Source of the DNA: Streptomyces mirabilis
Lineage (GTDB): Bacteria > Actinomycetota > Actinomycetes > Streptomycetales > Streptomycetaceae
NCBI RefSeq assembly: GCF_018310535.1
Contig: NZ_CP074102.1
Coordinates: 3,348,001 to 3,412,000 of the forward strand
DNA: 64,000 bases
Direction of reading: 5' to 3'
Shown here: positions 40,194 through 49,212 of the stretch, piece after piece
Numbering within the stretch: the first letter of the stretch is position 1
Layout: each line of letters opens with the position of its first letter
The notes under the pieces: model-generated
Databases searched by the model: none
Told to the model about the DNA's origin: nothing
The model's input: the letters and a program-made list of their open reading frames with translations, nothing else
Program-made: the position numbers and the translations under genes

Positions 40194-40909
40194 CGCCCGG
40201 CCTCCTTCCGGAAGACGCGACGGGTACCCGCCGCGCTGATGGCCGTATGAGCCTGAGGTGGGCTTCACGCAGCGCGAGATGCGTTCAGCCCACATTTTTG
40301 ATCGAAGCTCCGCGGCCGGCGTATCACCAGAATCCCGCGTCTCGGAGTCGGCCGCTAACCCCAGCCGACGTTAGGGGGCCCTTTCAACGAGCGACCGTCC
40401 GGCAAACACGCAAACGGCTCTCGGGGCCGCACAGCAGCGCCGCCCCGTTCGCTACTCAACGCAGGAGCGTCCCACTGTCCGTGAGGTCGCAACTACCAGG
40501 GGATCGCATCGGTCCGGCCCACCGAGGATGGCTGGACCGGCCCACCCGGTGATGCCATCACCCAACGCCCCCTTTAGGTTTCCTCCCCAGCCCCAGACGC
40601 TGCCGTCCCCCTTCCGCGAGACCCACTCGACGATCGCCGCGGCAGCACGGATGACGGGCCGCCGCCCCTGAGACCCCGCCCGCGTAACGCGTACCCATCG
40701 CCAACTACGTTTGCTGTCACGGGACCTGATTGAGCAAAGCAGGAGTCAGGCCGTTGACGATCTATCGAAGGATCGTCGACGACCTGTCGAAATCCGGCCC
40801 GCTCGCGGGGGTTTACTAGACAGTCGCGTCTGTCCACGCGGACAGCCGGACACGGTCGGCTGTGCTTGCCGCGGACAGTCGGAGCCGATAGTCGATAAGG
40901 AGCACGGCA
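40194..40909. other. Gene-free divergent region between the GH3 and SH3-like genes
   Basis: 716 bases. An imperfect inverted repeat GTTGACGATC/GATCGTCGAC at 40754-40781 and hairpin CTGTCCacgcGGACAG at 40830-40845 are visible, with AAGGAG at 40897-40902. Within the tRNA-Tyr-flanked interval, so it may include degraded element DNA. No credible gene. Confidence 0.55.
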
Positions 40910-41242
40910 ATGCTGAAGAAGTCACTGGTGGCGGTTCTGAGCGCTTCCGCCCTCGCCATAGGGGCGCTCGGACTGAGCGCCGAGTCCGCCTCGGCAGCTT
41001 CCACTTGGAAGCTGAAGGCGACGTGCAGCTCGGTCAACATACGAGCGAACTCCAACACCAGCGCGAAGATCACTGGCGTCGCTTACAAGGGCGACCTCAT
41101 GAACGGCACGAAGGTGGACTACAAGGGCTACAAGGACATCAAGGTGGACAAGGCCTGGATCTACGGCAAGGTGGTGCGCAAGGACCACAAGGTCATCTAC
41201 GGCTGGGCCGCGCTCAAGTGCTTCAACCCTTACGAGCAGTAG
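40910..41242 (+). CDS. Small secreted SH3-like protein
   Basis: 110 residues, ATG 7 bases after AAGGAG. Signal peptide MLKKSLVAVLSASALAIGAL to about AESASA. The mature part CSSVNIRANSNTSAKITGVA then GWAALKCFNP is a bacterial SH3 (SH3b) domain with two cysteines likely disulfide-bonded. Such proteins bind the cell wall or act as small secreted modulators. Ended by the hairpin at 41266. Confidence 0.88.
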   Translation: MLKKSLVAVLSASALAIGALGLSAESASAASTWKLKATCSSVNIRANSNTSAKITGVAYKGDLMNGTKVDYKGYKDIKVDKAWIYGKVVRKDHKVIYGWAALKCFNPYEQ

Positions 41243-41265
41243 GGGAATCCTGCTCGGACAACACC

Positions 41266-41300
41266 ACGGCCTCTGACTGTTTCACCCGGTCGGAGGCCGT
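41266..41300 (+). terminator. Terminator of the SH3-like gene
   Basis: ACGGCCTCTGAC and GTCGGAGGCCGT form a 12-bp stem with one G-T pair, 24 bases after the stop. Confidence 0.82.
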
Positions 41301-41309
41301 CCACCTGAC

Positions 41310-41367
41310 GGTGGGTGTGGGATCTGAACCCACCCGGACTCGCACCACGACGGTTCTCAAGAGCCGC
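41310..41367 (-). pseudogene. Relic of a tRNA-Ser 3' part
   Basis: Minus strand reads GCGGCTCTTGAGAACCGTCG and then a T-arm-like GTGGGTTCAGATCCCACACC ending CACCG. Anticodon loop CTTGAGA would be UGA (Ser). The variable and T arms resemble tRNA-Ser, but there is no 5' half or D-arm and the T-loop is altered, so it is not functional. Confidence 0.6.
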
Positions 41368-41401
41368 CCCTGTCCGCCGGATCTACGTCCGCCGGTATGG
41401 G

Positions 41402-41726
41402 ATGACTGACCTGCGGCCGTTTCGGACCAGCCGCGGGGGCCTGCGGCAAGGAATCGGGTACGGGGAGGTCTGGGCTAAAGCTCGGGAAAAAGTGCTCAGC
41501 GCGGCTGAGGTCGCTTCCCCGCTCGCACGGCGGCCCTACCGACCTGCGTCATGCCGAGGTCTCCTTCTGGCTGGGCTCCGGCGTGGACCCGATGGAATGC
41601 GCCCGGCGGGCAGGTCACACGATCGCGGTGCCGTTCAGGGTCTACGCGAGGGTGCTCGCGCAGACCCAGGAGCGAGCCAACCGGCGGACAGACGCTGCCC
41701 TGCGCGAGTGGAACGAGCCGGAGTGA
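41402..41726 (+). pseudogene. int: C-terminal remnant of a tyrosine-recombinase integrase (frameshifted)
   Basis: Codons RPFRTSRGG...YGEVWAKAREK through VASPLARRPY read in one frame; one extra C at about 41540 moves the match to the next frame: DLRHAEVSFWLGSGVDPMEC, then ARRAGHTIAVPFRVYARVLA and a terminal TGA at 41724. The R-H, G-H and Y (in RVYAR) positions of the catalytic box are recognisable, but the N-terminal two thirds are missing. Matches phage/AICE-type integrases of actinobacteria. Beside tRNA-Tyr, as SLP1 int is. Confidence 0.85.
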
Positions 41727-41855
41727 CCGTCCGCCCGCCCCCGGGGGATGCCTGGGGGGACGGGCAGGCTGATCAGGAGTGGGATCCAGGCGAGACGGGG
41801 TGAGACAAGTCACCCCATTTCGATTCCGATCGAAAGATCGCGTTCGATAATGAAG

Positions 41856-41897
41856 AGACCCCCTCCGATCTACGTTTCCGCAGATCGGAGGGGGTCT
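41856..41897 (-). terminator. Terminator of tRNA-Tyr
   Basis: AGACCCCCTCCGATCT and AGATCGGAGGGGGTCT, a perfect 16-bp stem with a 10-base loop, 10 bases after the tRNA 3' end. Probably supplied by the former element. Confidence 0.93.
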
Positions 41898-41906
41898 ACC
41901 TTCATG

Positions 41907-41988
41907 TGGCGGCGCCAGGATTCGAACCTGGGAAGGCTGAGCCGGCAGATTTACAGTCTGCTCCCTTTGGCCGCTCGGGCACACCGCC
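41907..41988 (-). tRNA. tRNA-Tyr (GTA)
   Basis: 82 bases with a long variable arm. GGCGGTG/CGCCGCC acceptor stem, anticodon loop CTGTAAA, T-arm CCCAGGTTCGAATCCTGG, discriminator A. As I recall, this tRNA next to yajQ is the SLP1 integration site in S. coelicolor. Confidence 0.97.
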
Positions 41989-42190
41989 GGGGTTGCTGCC
42001 TTGAGGACCGCTTTTCAGCGGTGCTCCCTGGCAACGACGTAAACGATACCTGATGCTCGGGGGTGCTTCGCCACCCGATTGATCTGCGCTTGGAGGGGAG
42101 GGGGTGGCTAGGCTTATGCGGATGCGGCCGGGGACCTACGCCGGGTTCGACGGCCGCCCCTACGCACCCCGATACAAGGAGCCACAGGAC

Positions 42191-42679
42191 ATGGCCGACT
42201 CCAGTTTCGACATCGTCTCGAAGGTCGAGCGGCAGGAGGTCGACAACGCCCTCAACCAGGCCGCCAAGGAGATCTCGCAGCGCTACGACTTCAAGAACGT
42301 GGGCGCCTCCATCTCCTGGTCCGGCGAGAAGATCCTGATGGAGGCGAACTCCGAGGAGCGGGTCAAGGCCATCCTCGATGTGTTCGAGACCAAGCTGGTC
42401 AAACGCGGTATCTCGCTGAAGGCGCTGGACGCGGGCGAGCCCCAGCTCTCCGGCAAGGAGTACAAGATCTTCGCGTCCATCGAGGAGGGCATCTCCCAGG
42501 AGAACGCGAAGAAGGTGGCGAAGATCATTCGCGACGAGGGCCCGAAGGGCGTGAAGGCGCAGGTGCAGGGCGACGAGCTGCGCGTCAGCTCCAAGAGCCG
42601 TGACGACCTGCAGGCCGTGCAGGCGCTGCTCAAGGGCAAGGACTTCGATTTCGCGCTGCAGTACGTGAACTACCGGTAG
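42191..42679 (+). CDS. yajQ: YajQ family nucleotide-binding protein
   Basis: 162 residues from the ATG at 42191 after AAGGAG; the in-frame start further upstream is not family-like. [39 protein letters not shown] and [20 protein letters not shown] are family hallmarks. YajQ proteins bind cyclic di-GMP in Xanthomonas and act as RNA/DNA-associated regulators; the role in Streptomyces is unknown. Marks the chromosomal side of the SLP1-type integration site. Confidence 0.95.
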   Translation: MADSSFDIVSKVERQEVDNALNQAAKEISQRYDFKNVGASISWSGEKILMEANSEERVKAILDVFETKLVKRGISLKALDAGEPQLSGKEYKIFASIEEGISQENAKKVAKIIRDEGPKGVKAQVQGDELRVSSKSRDDLQAVQALLKGKDFDFALQYVNYR

Positions 42680-42744
42680 CCGTCGGCCGTCAACCGGCTT
42701 CGGCCGGTGATTCATTGCGCGTCGAGCGAAGTTGCGCGTACGAG

Positions 42745-42776
42745 GAAGGGTGGGCCCCCGGAGGTGCCCACCCTTC
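42745..42776. terminator. Bidirectional terminator between yajQ and the GlsB-like gene
   Basis: GAAGGGTGGGC and GCCCACCCTTC form a perfect 11-bp stem with loop CCCCGGAGGT. Confidence 0.9.
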
Positions 42777-42808
42777 TCGCCTGCTGGCTGCGGCCTCGGG
42801 GCGCGCGC

Positions 42809-43075
42809 TCAACGGCGCGAGTCGCCGAACAGGATGCGGTAGAGGATGAGCAGGACGAGCGAGCCGCCGATCGCGGCGGCCCACGTGGCCCCGTCGTAGA
42901 ACTGCTTGGCGATCGGGTGGTCCAGCCAGCGCGCGGAGATCCAGCCGCCGATGAAGGCGCCCGCGATGCCGATGACGGTCGTGCCGATGAAGCCGCCCGG
43001 GTCACGGCCCGGCAGCAGGAATTTGGCGATGGCTCCGGCCAACAGTCCCAGAATGATCCAGCTGATGATGCCCAT
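42809..43075 (-). CDS. GlsB/YeaQ/YmgE family membrane protein
   Basis: 88 residues with three hydrophobic segments (MGIISWIILGLLAGAIAKFL, GTTVIGIAGAFIGGWISA, and AAIGGSLVLLILYRILF). The PGRDPGG and GAFIGG motifs are typical of this transglycosylase-associated-named family, often stress-induced. Function unproven. Confidence 0.92.
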   Translation of the reverse strand: MGIISWIILGLLAGAIAKFLLPGRDPGGFIGTTVIGIAGAFIGGWISARWLDHPIAKQFYDGATWAAAIGGSLVLLILYRILFGDSRR

Positions 43076-43246
43076 GCCCTGAACCTGCCTCTCCGCGCTG
43101 TCCCTGTGCTGTGATCCTGCTCCGGACCTGCTGTGTCATGCCTTCGAGTTCGAGCAGCCGGTGGTCGTGCTGGTGTTCCTGGCGCGTCTTCGGGAAGGAC
43201 GCCTCGTCGGCGGCGGTCGGTTGCAGCGATCAGTAGGGTGCCACCC

Positions 43247-44491
43247 ATGACACAGTTCGGATCCGAGTTGCGGCGCACCCTGGGCGTCGGGGACGCCGTG
43301 GTCATCGGGCTCGGGTCGATGGTGGGTGCCGGGATCTTCGCGGCGCTGGGCCCCGCGGCACGGGCGGCCGGGTCCGGTCTGCTCCTCGGGCTCGCGGTCG
43401 CGGCCGTGGTCGCGTACTGCAATGCGATGTCCTCCGCACGGCTGGCCGCTCTGTATCCCGCCTCCGGTGGCACCTATGTGTACGGGCGTGAGCGTCTCGG
43501 CGCCTTCTGGGGGTATCTGGCGGGCTGGTCGTTCGTCGTCGGGAAGACGGCCTCCTGCGCGGCGATGGCACTCACCGTGGGGGCGTACGTCTGGCCGGGG
43601 CAGGCGCACGCGGTGGCGGTCGGGGCCGTGGTGGTGCTCACCGCGGTGAACTACGGCGGCATGCAGAAGACTGCCTGGCTGACCCGGGTGATCGTTTCGG
43701 TGGTCCTCGCGGTCCTCGCTTCCGTGGTGGTCGTGTGTCTCGGTTCGGAGGCCTCCGAGGCCGGGCGGCTGGACGCCGGGGTCTCCGGTGGCGCGGGCGG
43801 GGTGCTCCAGGCGGCGGGGCTGCTGTTCTTCGCGTTCGCCGGGTACGCGCGGATCGCGACGCTCGGTGAGGAGGTACGGGATCCGGCGCGCACCATTCCA
43901 CGCGCGATCCCGATGGCTCTGGGTGTCGCACTCGTCGTGTACGCGGCGGTCGCGGTGGCGGTCCTTTCGGTGCTGGGGCCGGACGGGCTCGGGCGCGCCT
44001 CGGCGCCGCTGGCCGACGCGGTGCGGGCGGCCGGTGTGCCGGGGCTCGTGCCGGTGGTGCGGGTGGGTGCGGCCGTGGCCGCGCTCGGCTCGCTCCTCGC
44101 CCTGATCCTGGGCGTCTCACGGACATCACTGGCCATGGCCCGCGACGGTCATCTGCCGGGCGCCCTGGCCGCCGTACATCCGCGTTTCCAGGTGCCGCAC
44201 CGGGCGGAGCTGGCCGTGGGCGCGGTGGTCGCCGCGCTGGCCGCGACGGTGGACGTGCGGGGCGCGATCGGGTTCTCCTCCTTCGGTGTACTGGCGTACT
44301 ACGCCGTGGCCAACGCGTCGGCCTGGACGCTGAGTCCCGCTCCGGCGGCGCGGGTGATGCCGGTGGTGGGACTCGTCGGATGTGTGACCCTGGCGTTCGC
44401 GCTGCCGGCGGATTCGGTGATCGTGGGCGCGGCTGTGCTGGCTGTGGGGGCGGCGGCGTACGGCGTGAGGGTGTGGGCGGCCTCGCGGTAG
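43247..44491 (+). CDS. APC-superfamily amino-acid permease
   Basis: 414 residues from the ATG at 43247 after AGGGTG (an upstream frame exists but is not permease-like). Twelve probable membrane segments. TM1 IGLGSMVGAGIF carries the G-x-G/S-x-G-x-I-F substrate loop; LYPASGGTYVYGRERLG and FFAFAGYARIATLGEEVRDPARTIPRAI are further APC signatures. Shorter than most (about 450), so the last spans may be trimmed. Substrate unknown. Confidence 0.9.
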   Translation: MTQFGSELRRTLGVGDAVVIGLGSMVGAGIFAALGPAARAAGSGLLLGLAVAAVVAYCNAMSSARLAALYPASGGTYVYGRERLGAFWGYLAGWSFVVGKTASCAAMALTVGAYVWPGQAHAVAVGAVVVLTAVNYGGMQKTAWLTRVIVSVVLAVLASVVVVCLGSEASEAGRLDAGVSGGAGGVLQAAGLLFFAFAGYARIATLGEEVRDPARTIPRAIPMALGVALVVYAAVAVAVLSVLGPDGLGRASAPLADAVRAAGVPGLVPVVRVGAAVAALGSLLALILGVSRTSLAMARDGHLPGALAAVHPRFQVPHRAELAVGAVVAALAATVDVRGAIGFSSFGVLAYYAVANASAWTLSPAPAARVMPVVGLVGCVTLAFALPADSVIVGAAVLAVGAAAYGVRVWAASR

Positions 44492-44523
44492 CCACCGGCG
44501 GGGCCTCGGTGGTGGGCGGGTCG

Positions 44524-45090
44524 CTACGAGGTCTGTGCCGCCGCCGTGCGTATGCGGAAGTCGGGCCAGGGGGCCAAGTCCGTGTCGTCGTTGGACTCCT
44601 CGTACCAGCCGGAGCCCTCCAGCCAGGTGTCCAGCCACGCCTCCAGGTCGGGTGCGTCCACGTACCAGGCGTGGTCGGCCTCGTCGGCGTTCGGCTCGAA
44701 GAGCAGGACCGTGCCCCGGGGGCTGCGGCAGTCCACGCACGCGTACATCCCGCAGCCCCAGTGGGATATCGGCAGGACGCCCTCCGGCCAGGGCCAGTCG
44801 GGGTCCTGGCGGCCGCTCTCCCGGTGGGCGAGGTACTGCGGGACGGCGGCGGGCTCGCCTGACGGGGAACCGTCGAGCAGCGGCAACAGACCGTACTCCG
44901 GACCGAAGCCGCCGTCCCCTATCCGCAGGTAGAGCGCGGCGAGCAGGGGCGGCAGGGTGAACCCCAGGACGGCTTCGGCGCGGGTGACCGCCGTCGCGTC
45001 CACGGGCTCGGGGAGTGAAGGCCAGCCCCACGGGCGGGTGTTGCGGGCCTCCGTACCGACCCGTGCCAGCAACTGCTCGATTTCGGTCAT
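44524..45090 (-). CDS. SUKH (SMI1/KNR4) family immunity-type protein
   Basis: 188 residues, ATG at 45090. SUKH pattern: AVTRAEAVLGFTLPPLLAAL then YLRIGDGGFGPEYGLLPL, ending with a Trp-rich acidic helix (DLEAWLDTWLEGSGWYEE). SUKH proteins neutralise polymorphic nuclease toxins of contact-dependent systems, or regulate other processes. No toxin gene is adjacent, only a barstar-like gene. Cytoplasmic. Confidence 0.85.
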   Translation of the reverse strand: MTEIEQLLARVGTEARNTRPWGWPSLPEPVDATAVTRAEAVLGFTLPPLLAALYLRIGDGGFGPEYGLLPLLDGSPSGEPAAVPQYLAHRESGRQDPDWPWPEGVLPISHWGCGMYACVDCRSPRGTVLLFEPNADEADHAWYVDAPDLEAWLDTWLEGSGWYEESNDDTDLAPWPDFRIRTAAAQTS

Positions 45091-45142
45091 GGGTTCATGA
45101 TGCAGCGCGGCACTGACAATCGGGCGGCCTGTGGATAACCCA

Positions 45143-46288
45143 TCAGGCGATGCGTACGTCGACGCCGTTCTCGGTGAGGAAGGCGAGGAGTTCCTCGAAT
45201 GTCGGGGGTCTGCGGTCGCGGCACGGTGTCACGCCGAGGCAGGTGCGGGCGACGTCGGCGTCGTGCCAGACGAGGGTGAAGGGCGGCTCGGCGCCGTAGC
45301 CGCCTCGCAGGCGGTCGGCGACGGTGCTCAGGTCGTGGCCGAAGTAGCCGCCGGGGCCGTTCACCGCCTCGCCCAGCGCGCAGTGGAAGGCCGGCGCGTC
45401 GGTGACGTGGCGGCCGTCGAGGTGGTAGGTGGAGCCGGGCTCTGGGTCGGGCCCGTACGGGTTCGTTCTTTCCCGGGCTCGGTCGAGCCAGAACTCGCGC
45501 CCCTGTGGGCCGCATCGGACCCAGCTGTTCGGTTCGGACTGGCGTTCGTGCCACCACACGTCCCAGGCCTCCCGGGCTGCTGTGGGAAGCCGCCGCGACC
45601 AGGGGTCGAGGGTGAGATCGACCAGGCCCCGGCCGTGCGCGGAGGGGATCCACGCGATGATCTCGCCTTCCAGTACGGAGCCGGCCGTCCGGCCGACCCG
45701 GTTGAGGCGCAGCACGCGAGCATGCCCCAGGTCCTCGTCGCCCGCTTCGAGCGCGTCGCGCAGGGATCCGCGTGGGGAGCAGCCGAGCAGGCGCACCGGC
45801 GGCTCGGCCGGTTCGAGGAATTCGACGGGGACTTGGCCGAGGTCCCTGCAGTGGCCCCACTGCTCGCCGCCCGCGCCCAGGAGCCGGTGTCCCGCGGAGA
45901 GTAAAGGCCGTTGGGGGTATTCGGGCTGGGTGTCCGGGACCGCCGACGCCTCGACGGTGATGTCGCGCAGCGTCGGGTCGAGCGGGCACGCGCGGTCACC
46001 GAGGACCCTTGCGTACTCCAGTGGCCATTCCTCCCCGACCGGGGTGTATGTGGCGTCGAGGGTCCGCACCAATAAGCCGCCCAACGGAGCGGAGCCCGTG
46101 GTGCGGGCCCGCTCCATGGCCCCGGCCAGCTCGCCCCGGGGTGCGCAGCCGAGGAGTTCGTACCGGACGCGCGGCGGAGGGAGCGGATCGGCGTAGAGCT
46201 CGTCAGTGGCGTCCTTGCACAGGGCCCATATCGACTCGCCGACGCCCCTGTTGCTGTACGCCGCCACGGCGTACTTCGGATTCTGCAC
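45143..46288 (-). CDS. Barstar-domain protein with duplicated N-terminal domain
   Basis: 381 residues, GTG start with no strong ribosome site. Residues about 40-110 and 160-240 share LLGC-x-PRG-x-L and following strands, an internal duplication. The C-terminal about 90 residues (YHLDGRHVTDAPAFHCALGE, GPGGYFGHDLSTVADRLRGG, PPTFEELLAFLTENGVDVRI) match barstar, the barnase inhibitor. Probably an immunity protein for RNase toxins of the barnase type. Next to a SUKH gene on the same strand; no cognate toxin in the window. Confidence 0.82.
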   Translation of the reverse strand: MQNPKYAVAAYSNRGVGESIWALCKDATDELYADPLPPPRVRYELLGCAPRGELAGAMERARTTGSAPLGGLLVRTLDATYTPVGEEWPLEYARVLGDRACPLDPTLRDITVEASAVPDTQPEYPQRPLLSAGHRLLGAGGEQWGHCRDLGQVPVEFLEPAEPPVRLLGCSPRGSLRDALEAGDEDLGHARVLRLNRVGRTAGSVLEGEIIAWIPSAHGRGLVDLTLDPWSRRLPTAAREAWDVWWHERQSEPNSWVRCGPQGREFWLDRARERTNPYGPDPEPGSTYHLDGRHVTDAPAFHCALGEAVNGPGGYFGHDLSTVADRLRGGYGAEPPFTLVWHDADVARTCLGVTPCRDRRPPTFEELLAFLTENGVDVRIA

Positions 46289-46303
46289 CCCCGCGCCGCC
46301 CCG

Positions 46304-46696
46304 TCAGCGCGTGGCGAACGGCTCGTCCGTGCGGACGATTTCGCGGCCCAGCGGGAGCAACGAGACCGGGATGAGCTTGAAGTTGGCGATGCCGAACGGG
46401 ATGCCGATGATCGTGATGCACAGGAGGATGCCGGTCACGATGTGGGCGAGGGCGAGCCACCAGCCCGCGAGGACCAGCCACAGGACGTTGCCGACGCAGG
46501 AGGGTGCGCCCGCGTCGCGGCGCTCCACCGTCGTATAGCCGAAGGGCCACAGGGCGTAGACGCCGATACGGAAGGCCGCGATGCCAAAGGGGATGCCGAT
46601 AATGGTGATGCACAACAGCAAGCCGGCGGCCAAGTAGCCGAGGAACAGCCAAAAGCCGCTCAGGACGAGCCAAATGACGTTCAGGATTGTCTTCAT
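46304..46696 (-). CDS. yccF: YccF domain-containing membrane protein
   Basis: 130 residues, ATG overlapping the htpX stop (ATGA), so translationally coupled. The paired YccF motif is repeated: [20 protein letters not shown] and [20 protein letters not shown], each after an N-V-I/L-W-L-V-L-x-G-x-W-L span. Four membrane segments. Role unknown; coupling with htpX suggests membrane protein quality control. Confidence 0.93.
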   Translation of the reverse strand: MKTILNVIWLVLSGFWLFLGYLAAGLLLCITIIGIPFGIAAFRIGVYALWPFGYTTVERRDAGAPSCVGNVLWLVLAGWWLALAHIVTGILLCITIIGIPFGIANFKLIPVSLLPLGREIVRTDEPFATR

Positions 46697-47556
46697 TGCT
46701 GGCGACCTGCCATCTGCTCGAGCCGGGCGATGCGCTCCGCCATCGGCGGGTGCGTGGAAAACATCTTCGACATCCCCTGGCCCGGGCGGAAGGGGTTGGC
46801 GATCATCATGTGGCTCGCGGTCTCGATACGCGGCTCGGGGGGCAGCGGCAGTTGCTTGGTGCCCGCGTCGAGCTTGCGCAGGGCACTGGCGAGGGCGAGG
46901 GGGTCGCCAGTGAGCTGGGCGCCGGACGCGTCCGCCTCGTACTCCCTGGAGCGGCTGATGGCCAGCTGGATGAGGGACGCGGCGAGCGGACCCAGGATCA
47001 TGATCAGCAGCATGCCGAGGATGCCGGGACCCTCGTCGTCGTTCGAACGGCCGACCGGGATCAGCCAGGCGAAATTCACCAAGAACATGATCACGGAGGC
47101 GAGGGCACCCGCGACCGACGAGATCAGGATGTCGCGGTTGTAGACATGGCTGAGTTCGTGGCCGATGACGCCGCGCAGCTCGCGTTCGTCCAGGATGCGC
47201 AGGATTCCTTCGGTGCAGCACACCGCCGCGTTGCGGGGGTTGCGTCCCGTCGCGAACGCGTTCGGCGCTTCCGTCGGTGAGATGTACAGGCGCGGCATGG
47301 GCTGGCGGGCCTGGGTCGAGAGCTCCCGGACGATGCGGTACAGGGCCGGGGCCTCGAATTCGCTCACCGGGCGTGCGCGCATCGCGCGTAGAGCCAGTTT
47401 GTCGCTGTTCCAGTACGCGTACGCGTTCGTCCCGATCGCGATGAACAGCGCGACGACGAGGCCGGTACGCCCGAAGAAGCTGCCGATGACGATGATGAGT
47501 GCGGACAGTCCCCCGAGGAGTACGGCGGTCCTGAGCCCGTTGTGCCGGCGGTGCAC
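46693..47556 (-). CDS. htpX: HtpX-type M48 membrane protease
   Basis: 287 residues from the GTG at 47556, preceded by GGAGGG 6 bases upstream; a GTG twenty codons earlier lacks support. Two N-terminal spans, zinc motif [11 protein letters not shown] (H133, E134, H137), ligand Glu in [13 protein letters not shown], and [18 protein letters not shown]. Degrades misfolded membrane proteins. The window holds a second, divergent M48 protease in the cyclase operon. Confidence 0.95.
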   Translation of the reverse strand: MHRRHNGLRTAVLLGGLSALIIVIGSFFGRTGLVVALFIAIGTNAYAYWNSDKLALRAMRARPVSEFEAPALYRIVRELSTQARQPMPRLYISPTEAPNAFATGRNPRNAAVCCTEGILRILDERELRGVIGHELSHVYNRDILISSVAGALASVIMFLVNFAWLIPVGRSNDDEGPGILGMLLIMILGPLAASLIQLAISRSREYEADASGAQLTGDPLALASALRKLDAGTKQLPLPPEPRIETASHMMIANPFRPGQGMSKMFSTHPPMAERIARLEQMAGRQQ

Positions 47557-47712
47557 GGTACGCCCTCCAAGTGGTGCGGCAGGGGAACCCTTTGCTTGCT
47601 GATGCCTTGCGTCCACTCTTCAGTGGACCCTCCCGTACTGGTCAACGCCAGGCGGGGAGCACTAGTTCCCTTGTGCGGGCGGTGGCGCGCGTAGGCCGTG
47701 CGGGTGACGGTG

Positions 47713-49212
47713 TCAGAACAGGCCGGTGGCCGAGAAGCGCAGGACCAGCTGGGGTGCTCCGGACAGGGCGATGCCCAGGACTGCCGTCAGGGCGATCGCG
47801 GCGGTCAGTGGGGCCGGGACGCGGTGTTTCTCGGGCTCGCCCTCGGGGGCGCGGAAGAGCAGGGTCGTCCACTGGAGGTAGTAGAAGAGCGCGATCACGA
47901 CGTTGACGGCCATGATCACGGCCAGCCAGCCGAGCCCGGCGTCGACGGCCGCCGAGAAGACGGTGACCTTCGCGAAGAGGCCGATGATGCCCGGCGGCAG
48001 CCCCGCGAGGCACAACAGGAAGAAGCCGAGGAGGAGGGCCGAGAGGGGGCGCGACGCGTACAGGCCCCGGTAGTCGCTGATGCGGTTCAGGGGGCTCGTA
48101 CGGGCGACGAGGGCGGCCACGGCGAAGGCGCCGAGGTTCACGGCCGCGTACATCAGGGCGTACGCGACGGTGGAGCCGACGGCCTTGTCGGCGTCCTTGG
48201 AGTAGCCGGCGGACGCGATCGGGACCAGGAGGTAGCCGGCCTGGCCGACGGAGGACCAGGCGAGCAGGCGGACCGCGCTGTACGCGCGCGTGGCCTGCTG
48301 GCGCAGGGCGCCGACGTTGCCGACGGTCATGGTGAGGGCGGCCAGCGCGGCGAGTGCGGGGCCCCAGACGTCCGCGTACGACGGGAGGGCTACGACGGTG
48401 ACGAGGATCAGGCCGGAGAAGCCGACCGCCTTGCCGACGACCGACAAGTAGGCGGCGATCGGCAAGGGCGCCCCTACGTAGGTGTCGGGCACCCAGAAGT
48501 GGAAGGGCACGGCGGCCGTCTTGAAGGCGAAGCCGACGAGGGTGAGGACGACGCCCGCCTGTGCGAGGGTGTGGAACTGTCCGTCGACGTGCTGGATCTT
48601 GTCCGCGATCTGGGTGAGGTAGAGGGTGCCGGTCGTCGCATAGACGAAGCTGACGCCCATGAGGCTCACGGCGGTCGCGGTGACGGAGGACAGGAAGAAC
48701 TTCAGGGCTGCCTCGGAGGACTTCTTGTCGCCGCGTTTGATGCCGACGAGTGCGAAGGCGGGCAATGAGGCGACTTCGAGGGCGACGATGAGCGTCGCGA
48801 GATCACGGGAGGCAGGCAGCAGGGCGGCGCCCGCGGCCGAGGAGAGCAGCAGGAACCAGAACTCCCCTTCGGGGAGTTCCTTGTTGGCGTCCTTCAGGGC
48901 CGTGACCGACAGCAGTGCTGCCAGGAGCGCGCCGCCGAGGACCAGGAACTGGATGACGAGGGTGAAGCGGTCCGCCGTGTAGCTACAGGCGTGCGCGTCG
49001 CCCGTCAGACAGAAGGTGGCGCGGTCGCCGTCCAGGAGGGGCAGCAGCATGAGCGCTGACGCGGCGAGCCCCGCCACCGACACCCAGCCGAGTACCGCCT
49101 TCTTCCCCTCTCCGATGAAGAGGTCGGCGACGAGCACGACGAGTCCGACGACCGCGGTGAGGGTGGGCGGCGCGATCGCGAGCCAGTCGACGGACTGGAC
49201 CAGGGAGCTCAT
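47713..49212 (-). CDS. nuoN: NADH-quinone oxidoreductase subunit N
   Basis: 499 residues, ATG at 49212 overlapping the nuoM stop (ATGA). Fourteen spans with the antiporter lysine region KTAAVPFHFWVPDTYVGAPL and LAWSSVGQAGYLLVPIAS. Proton-pumping subunit of complex I. Last gene of the partial nuo cluster. Confidence 0.95.
   Translation of the reverse strand: MSSLVQSVDWLAIAPPTLTAVVGLVVLVADLFIGEGKKAVLGWVSVAGLAASALMLLPLLDGDRATFCLTGDAHACSYTADRFTLVIQFLVLGGALLAALLSVTALKDANKELPEGEFWFLLLSSAAGAALLPASRDLATLIVALEVASLPAFALVGIKRGDKKSSEAALKFFLSSVTATAVSLMGVSFVYATTGTLYLTQIADKIQHVDGQFHTLAQAGVVLTLVGFAFKTAAVPFHFWVPDTYVGAPLPIAAYLSVVGKAVGFSGLILVTVVALPSYADVWGPALAALAALTMTVGNVGALRQQATRAYSAVRLLAWSSVGQAGYLLVPIASAGYSKDADKAVGSTVAYALMYAAVNLGAFAVAALVARTSPLNRISDYRGLYASRPLSALLLGFFLLCLAGLPPGIIGLFAKVTVFSAAVDAGLGWLAVIMAVNVVIALFYYLQWTTLLFRAPEGEPEKHRVPAPLTAAIALTAVLGIALSGAPQLVLRFSATGLF

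Noticed and set aside
41315..41803. A 162-codon intact gene at the integrase remnant
   Set aside because: The integrase match starts mid-frame and changes frame at about 41540, so this is a pseudogene and not a new gene.
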